A stretch of DNA of 64,000 nt, from positions 13,108,970-13,172,969 of the forward strand of contig CM067546.1 of the NCBI GenBank assembly GCA_034509755.1. The letters are read 5' to 3'. Position 1 is the first letter of the stretch. Each line of letters opens with the position of its first letter. The stretch is from Anisodus tanguticus (Eukaryota; Streptophyta; Magnoliopsida; Solanales; Solanaceae). Made by a program: the position numbers and the translations under genes. A model generated the notes under the pieces. It did not search any database. It saw only the letters and a program-made list of their open reading frames with translations, and was not told the DNA's origin. Shown piece after piece: positions 57,498 to 64,000 of the stretch.

Positions 57498-58334
57498 ATG
57501 TACACGATTGGTTTAAATCCTCCGGACCCAAATTGGTATATGGACACTGGTGCCACTACCCACATGACATCCGATTCAGGTACGCTCTCGTCTTATTCCA
57601 ATTTGAGCAACCCTCGTGGTATAATTATTGGTAATGGTAATTATATTCCTATTCGTGGTTATGGTCATAAAACATTGTCTCCCCCTCATCCACCCCTTAT
57701 TTTGAAAAATACCCTTCACGCTCCAAAATTGATTAAAAATTTGGTGTTTGTCCGAAAATTCACCACTGATAATTCCGTGTCCATAGAATTTGATCCATTT
57801 GGGTTCTCTGTGAAGGATTTCAAAATGGGGAGTCCTCTCATGAGGTGTGATAGTAGGGGAGATCTTTATCCTATCACACCCAGTTCCGGTCCATCGAGTC
57901 AAGCCTTGCCGTCAGTATTTGCAGCCCTTGCTCCTTCCTTGTGGCATGCTCGTCTTGGTCATCCAGGGCCATCTATTTTGTCATCATTAGATAAAAATAA
58001 TTTTATTTCATGTAAGGGTACGGGTAGTACTCCAAATTGCCAGTCTTGTTCTTTAGGAAAAATTATAAGGTTGCCATTTATAGACTCAAATTCTCATACT
58101 TTAATGCCATTTGATATTATTCATAGCGACTTATGGACGTCTCATGTTCTTAGTTCTTTGGGTCATCGGTACTATGTTCTCTTTTTGGATGAGATTATTC
58201 AGAGGATCAGCCAGGTGGCTTACAAGTTTGAGTTAATGCCAGAGTTAGAAGTAGTTCATCAGTATTTCACGTGTCTATGCTTCGTAGGTGCTTGGGTGAT
58301 CCCTCCCGCATCACCCCCATTGAGGATATTCTGA
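57498..58334 (+). pseudogene. Chimeric frame: copia protease/integrase fused to gypsy tail
   Basis: This intact 278-residue frame has two unrelated halves. Residues 1-232 are Copia-C: PNWYMDTGATTHMTSDSG (protease, DTGA intact), LLHAPKLIKNL-type linker, LWHARLGHPGPSIL and CQSCSLGK (integrase zinc region), then FDIIHSDLWTS with the first core D and YYVLFLDE. From about 58194 it continues IIQRISQVAYKFELMPELE, which is the Ty3/gypsy integrase C-terminus (GQVAYELDLP in Gypsy-2). The copia core is cut before its second D, so it has no integrase activity. Non-functional in transposition; expression is unknown. Confidence 0.8.
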
Positions 58335-58885
58335 TCATAGAAGACCTATCATATAATAAGTCCCTGTTGCTATCCTAGATCACAAAATCCATAAGTTGCG
58401 GACGAAAGAGGTAGCTTTTGTCAAGGTATATTGGAGGAATAAAATGTAGAGGAAATGACATGGGAGGCTAAGGAAGATATGAGGTCCAGATATCCTCATT
58501 TATTTCAGACTTCAGGTTTATATCGATATTTTGTGATACAATTCTCTTGTTCCTATTCTACCCATCAAACTTAATCCATATATCTTATATAGGTGATATT
58601 ATTGAGACAAATAAGGTAGGTGCAACCCAGGTGTCGGTAGGAAAAAGTTGAGGTAAGTTGTGGCTAACTCTTTTCGATTATTGCATACATAGACGATCGT
58701 GTGAGACTAATTTGATGTTGTTACATTGTTATTTCACCCTGTGTGGAATTGGATATGTGTTTGGGCTGCACAACAGGTTTTTGATAGTCCTGTTTACAGA
58801 GAAAAATTTGCTAATTTTTTTAGAAATCTTGAGAGTTAGAATATTCTTCAACATTCACGGATGAATGTTCATAAGCGGGGAAGGA
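58195..58885 (+). pseudogene. Gypsy-4 chromodomain-like remnant and 3' untranslated part
   Basis: After the fusion the gypsy sequence follows: VVHQYFTCLC, then in other frames ITPIEDI, VAILDHKIHKLRTKEVAFVK and MTWEAKEDMRSRYPHLF, ending near 58510. The rest to 58873 is untranslated, with a purine tract GCGGGGAAGGA at 58875-58885 before the LTR. All of gag through integrase core is missing. Confidence 0.8.
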
Positions 58886-60325
58886 TGTTATGTCTCATTG
58901 TTTCACGTCTAGTCGTGGTGTCATTACTACGGGTATCCGGAGAAAATATGTGACCATATAAAAGGATAATGAGGGTTTACAACTTATTTATGGAAGTATC
59001 AAGATGTATAATAGTTAAACAGATTGAAGAGAATACATTATTGTACGAACCATAAAATTTGGAGCTTGAACTGTAATTTTCCGTACAAATTTTCATTATT
59101 TAAGTTCTGGTTATACGATCCAAATGTACGGACCATACAATAGGGCAGTGCAAATTTCTTTGTTGTATATAAATTATTTCTCTCGACTTGGGGACTTCCT
59201 TTTACACTCCTAAAGACCTAGAACACCCCTAATATCCTCTCAAATGTTCTTTTCAACACCTTGAAGCTAAATCACGTAAATTCGACATAAATCATCTCGT
59301 GAATATTATTAGTTTCCTTCCTTCATAGTTGTGTCAATTTTGAAGAAGTCTTGGTGACTAAGTAAGCTACGGGTTGGACTATTCTTAGTGGATTTAAGGT
59401 AAGCCTCATCTCTTTTAACTTATTTTTAAGTTGTGTAAGTATTGAATCATGATTTGTTTGAGGATTCATGAAGAAGTTAGTAACTATGAGTCTTGAAGCT
59501 ATGCTAAGTTGTGTTGGCTATTTCAATGTGATTTAAGTTACTAAATGAAGTTATAAGGACATGGATGGAATGGTGGTGATGAGTAGGGGTGGCTAGGAAG
59601 GTTGTTGTGGTAGGATATACTGAATTTGAATTATAAATGATCCTATGAAGTTATGTACATAAGTTGTTCGATAAAATATTTAAATGAATTTCCGTAGAGG
59701 ATATGAATTCAATATTGATACTCATTCGTATAATGTAGATAATCATCTATAGAACGTGTGAGAGATCATGAAACATAGATAACTTCATCGATAAGGTATG
59801 TAGGGCTTAGTTTTTCTCCTTTATGGCATGATCCTCTTTATAATGATAACTACAACCATGTCCTAGTAAGAACTCTATTCCTTGTTGTTAATAAGAAGCT
59901 TATGGCATATTACATTACTTGATCGTGTATGTATCCGTCTTTCGTTAAAGTTTTTACATTTCATTCTTGACACTATCCCCTTTCCATGGGTAAAACAAGG
60001 TTCATTTATGTCATGTTAAAGAACTAAAAGTAGGGAGTCCTATTTCTTATAGATTGTAATAAAGTGAAAGATAACATGTAGTCCGCAAAAGGATAGTCGG
60101 GGTTGTAACGACCTTACATCACCCCAATGAGTTGATGAGTACATCATATTCTTCATATGGTCTTTATATGTATATGTTACGTACCTATATTGCCCTTAAA
60201 GGCCTATGTCGTTACATACATATTATACAGATATCATACTGGCCATAGAGGCATATGGTGTTGAATACACGATATACCCTATACAGGGTATTACCCAGAG
60301 AGGCTTACGACATTATTCACGCGAT

Positions 60326-60377
<52 letters not shown>

Positions 60378-60845
60378 CATGCAGTTTGGCCTATTGTGAC
60401 ACTTATAACTTTCAAGTGATACACTTTGTTTCATTCACTCATTGTTGCCTTATTTACAGTTGATTATGCCCTACTTATTCAGTACATTCATTAGTACTGA
60501 TGTTCCCCTTTTGGGTGTTTTGTTCGTGCCTATAGGTAGAGATAGACAGGGTGACGTACCACCTAAGTAGGATACCTATTTCGAGTTGTTGATAGTCTTA
60601 CTCCTCTTCTTCAAAGTTGCAGTGCATAGTTGATAGGTATTGTGGTATATATTTCTAGTATTTTTGGTAAGGCGGGGCCTTGTCTTGACCAGTTGATATA
60701 TTATAGCACTCATAAGGGCTTGTAGACCAGTGTTTAGTGTATGTTCATTTTTTTGGCCTTGTCGGCTTTCTTGTTAGTTGAATACACTCTTGTTATGTCC
60801 TTGTCAACCTCAATTATACATACATACATATGTATATATATATGC

Positions 60846-60903
<58 letters not shown>

Positions 60904-61070
60904 TGGGCCTATTCTACGTGCAAGTTGTCGTTCTATTCTTGTCATGTTATTGTTATTTGGAGGCCTTGTCGGCCTAGGTTTTGTGTCAGAGATTTCAGGT
61001 ACTATAGTTGGTTCGCTCGGGCCTTCGGGTGGCGGTTGCAGGCCACACCCCCCAAGGTTGGGGTGTGATA
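58886..61070 (+). repeat. 3' LTR of Gypsy-4
   Basis: It runs TGTTATGTCTCATTG to GTTGGGGTGTGATA, 2185 bp. Blocks such as AAGTTGTTCGATAAAA near 59660 match the Gypsy-3 LTR. The hairpin CAGTAC / GTACTG is at 60480-60499, with an 8-nt loop. (TA)n runs lie at about 60329-60373 and 60833-60901; frames across them (60206-61099) are microsatellite artefacts. No second LTR is present, so the 5' half is deleted. Confidence 0.85.
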
Positions 61071-64000
61071 ATATCTTTATTTTCTATGGATTCTGTTAAG
61101 TGACCTTATTTGCATCTTAGTCTAAGATATTGAACATTAGGCCTTTTAGAAGCTCAAAATGATTTCAAATTGTGTCAAGGTGCTATAATGAGTATCATGT
61201 CGGCATGCTTTTGTTTGTTTAGTCTGAAACTATTAGTTTGATGTCTGAATTACCTAAGTTAATGCCTAGTTGAATGAAATCTAAAATCTACAAAGTTGTA
61301 TGTCATGATGTGTGTAATGTATAGTTTTGGCTAATACATGTTTATACTGCCTTCATGCTAGTTTACATTGATATGATCTACCTGCTAAATTCTATGATAA
61401 ATGCTTTGATGTACACCTTTTTAGTAAGGAATTAAGATGAATTATATTTGTTAACCTAAAGAGATAGATCAAGAGGTTAACTTAATTATATGAATCTGTC
61501 TACGTAAAATAGTAACTAGGTCCTTGGTTTGAGTTTGAGAATCATATCCATCATGTTGTGTTGAGTTCAAGTCATGTCCTTACATGACTTTGTGCCTACT
61601 TCAAATCTTGTGATGGTTGTGAGCTCTTAAGTTGCCAACATGCCTGTAAAATAGCTTCAGAATGATCTTTATTTGAGTTCTAACAACCTGTTCCTAGTCA
61701 TGTATCATGTATAAACTTACTTCTGTCAATATTATTAGACTTTAGGGATACATGAAGATTTGATATTTTGAATAAATTGGAACATGTCTATATTCCGTAG
61801 TGTTATATGTGTGGTTTTGAGTCATGAGCTTGACAAATATATTTAACATAGACTGAATGAAACTGTATAGATGACCAGAATGTTCTGTCTTATTGTGGTG
61901 CCTTACATTGTCTAGATACAAAGGTATGCAGTTGATTAACTTAAGACCAGGATTGGTAAAATGATTAAGTGTGTGTGTGTGTAACTGAAAATGCCCTATC
62001 TTTCCTCTTTTATGTTTTGTGAAATCCACATGTTTGATACCTTCCCGGTACCATGTTGTCACTAAGTATACAGTTAAAAGAACCATAGCCCATATGAAAG
62101 GATTTTAACCTGTTCTTCTTGGTTTTCTTTCCTACCTGTCTTGATTGTCTTGTTTATTACTTGTCTTAACAAAGAAGAATCACTACCTTTAGGTTCCAGT
62201 ACTGATGTGTATGACCTGAAATCTGAAATCTGAGAAGTCATAGATGTTGTTATCTTGTCTGACGTACAAAATCCTATTATCATTGTTGTATGTCAAATAT
62301 GAGTCTTTAAAATGCATAAATTGTGTTTCTTTGTTTAAAATGACTTAGTTTTATAACCATGAAGTGTATAAATGGGAACAAGAGTCTGTTGTCATTTGTA
62401 TATGTGCATGCCTCACTTACTTGTCTTCATCCCACCTCTACTATGCTTTTGCTTAAGATATATATGTGATAAACATCATGATATACAAACTGTGTACAAA
62501 ATATACTCAGTATACAAGGTATACATGTCAAGTATAACATGTCTTGTGCACCTTCTGGGCCTGGACGAATTCTTTATCTTTGATGTCATCTCGATGTGTT
62601 GCCATGTTCTTTGGGCCAGGCCCATACTTGTTGCATTTTTATAATTATACATTGTGATTGCCTGAAAAGGGCTCAACCCATTAATTGTGTTTGCATATAA
62701 GTTTGAATTATGGGCTGATCCCTTCAGTTATATCTTGTTCCATGAGTGACATTTCTTTTGATTTATATATTTCTCAACTATTTTTACGTGACATATTTGT
62801 ATATTATTTATAATTTTTTGCATTTAGTTTAAATAAGTTTAGGTGTATTCTAATATTTTCCTTTCTTTTCCCTCTCCTTTTTCCTCCTACACGCCTGGAC
62901 AAGCCATTTGGGCCAAGACATTATCCATCCAGTCGGGCCAATGACCCAACAACTTTCTTTGATCTAGTCCGGACCAGTTGCAGCGCATTGAAGGCCCAAC
63001 AATTGATGAAAATGGTTAACTGGTGGGTCCGGTAGGCCCACCAGCCTAACTCTTCTTTTTTAATTATTGTATTTTATTCTAGATGATGTAATTTGTAAAA
63101 ATATTTGATAAATACTGGAACTCAAAATGGTTATGACTTAGGATTAGGAAACGATGTGTGTATGGTTTAGCATGGATAAGATCCCCAAAATGATTTCAGC
63201 CCTTAAAAGATAAAATGACTTGTACTTTCATTTAAATAAATGATTAAACTGGTTTTCTATAAATTGAAATATTTTGGATATTTGAAAAGCTTTTGGCTTG
63301 GATAAAATTTGATAATAAAACCGGATTGTGTTGAAGTGAAAATCGGACTATTTTTTGAAAAGAAATCTGGACTGTTTTGATTTAAAAGGAGTTCACTGAA
63401 AAGACTTGTCAAAATGTGAGTTTAAAAAACTGATTTTCACAGAAGATGGTTAATTTTGCAAAAACTCTTTGACCCTCAAGGACGATTTTGGGTAAGGCCC
63501 AACTCAATGACTTTGAAAAAAGCAGAAGAATAATTGAAGGACCAAGTATTAAGTAAGTGTTTTGAAATGGAGTATTGGTTGACCTTCATAATAAAAAGGG
63601 GAAAGACTTTATACTATTTGCGAAAATCGTAGTATATCATTCTAAAGGGACTCACACTTTTATCAGAAGACTTTCAAAGACGTATAACTATAATAGATAG
63701 GACATTGGACTATATCTAGTAGGATTCTACTCAAATTATTTTTTTAGTGTATCTTAGTCTGAAAATGGATTGACTAAATTATCCCTATATGAACACTTTC
63801 AAACAGAATTCAACACTTTACATTCAAAGTCCTTCTTTCAAAAACTTGAAACAAAAATTAAACACTCTTTTAAAGCAATTATTTATAATTATTCAACATG
63901 CAATAGAATATGAAGGTCAACCGTATTCTATGGATCCTTAATACCGGGGTGTCTAACACATTCCCTGTAGATCACCAAAACCCTTACCTCGAACTCTGGT
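61071..64000. other. Unannotated 2.9 kb, no gene recognised
   Basis: No frame with a protein motif, no LTR pair and no terminal repeats were seen on either strand. A (GT)n run lies at about 61970-61982. Stretches such as GGGCCAGGCCCATACTTG near 62611 and AAGGCCCAACAATTGATG near 62992 are GGCC/GGGCC-rich, as often seen in plant repeat DNA. The end (GGGGTGTCTAACACATTCCC near 63946) resembles untranslated interior of Ogre/Tat-type gypsy elements as I recall them, but this is weak. Confidence 0.4.

Larger units (their letters stand above)
55938..58194 (+). mobile_element. Copia-C: Ty1/copia element, 3' truncated
   Basis: It has a short LTR (55938-56252), primer site, gag, protease and the beginning of integrase, then joins Gypsy-4 at about 58194. 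A short LTR of about 315 bp and the gag form suggest the Ale/Retrofit group of copia, a tentative call. The RT, RNase H and 3' LTR are missing from the window. Confidence 0.8.

Noticed and set aside
60206..61099. Overlapping frames with long Tyr-Ile runs
   Set aside because: They are (TA)n microsatellite translation inside the Gypsy-4 LTR.
61742..62676. Possible small host gene (frames of 66-114 residues)
   Set aside because: No recognisable motif, no splice-supported extension, and strong AT and simple-repeat content.

Overview
This window looks like nuclear DNA of a flowering plant, most probably in the Solanaceae. The support is a tRNA-derived SINE whose body matches the TS-type SINE I know from that family, at least four Ty3/gypsy elements with roughly 2-kb LTRs and Met-tRNA primer sites, and one spliced plant-type matrix metalloproteinase gene. 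Species cannot be fixed from sequence alone. Nearly everything else is old, nested and broken transposable-element DNA. I saw no tRNA, rRNA, CRISPR array or prokaryotic feature.

Layout. 1-1036: AT-rich DNA with a three-copy tandem repeat and a SINE-like scrap. 1037-2445: left part of a non-autonomous hAT-like transposon carrying a G-rich minisatellite. 2446-9985: Gypsy-1 (LTR about 2.05 kb) inserted in that hAT. 9986-17283: Gypsy-2, a chromodomain Ty3/gypsy element with recognisable gag, protease, RT, RNase H, integrase and chromodomain, inserted in the 3' LTR of Gypsy-1. 17284-19393: unclassified gypsy-like debris and an LTR fragment. 19394-47738: an old Ty1/copia element (Copia-A) split by Gypsy-3 (20111-29382), by a large reverse-strand solo LTR (30933-36621) that itself holds a second solo LTR, and by Copia-B (37922 onward). 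An 8.3-kb tandem duplication (35857-44187, repeated from 44188) then copied part of this nest. 47739-48596: LTR debris. 48666-48849: a SINE with target-site duplication.

49067-50567 (minus strand) is the only host gene I can support: a two-exon secreted matrixin-type metalloproteinase of 354 residues with cysteine switch, zinc site and hydrophobic C-terminus. 51989-55594 is a second copy of the hAT-like element with a solo LTR, inverted relative to 700-4495. 55938-58194 is Copia-C, fused in frame at about 58194 to the 3' end of Gypsy-4, whose LTR runs 58886-61070. 61071-64000 shows nothing I can name.

The most interesting signals are in retroelement RNA regions. A 6-bp stem hairpin recurs in eight LTR copies of different families and always stays paired, once by a compensatory change. 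A stem with an 8-nt, partly palindromic loop lies 52-54 nt downstream of the primer site in three gypsy elements and resembles a dimerisation signal. The metalloproteinase intron is bounded by a 7-bp direct repeat that coincides with the splice sites, as expected for intron gain by insertion.
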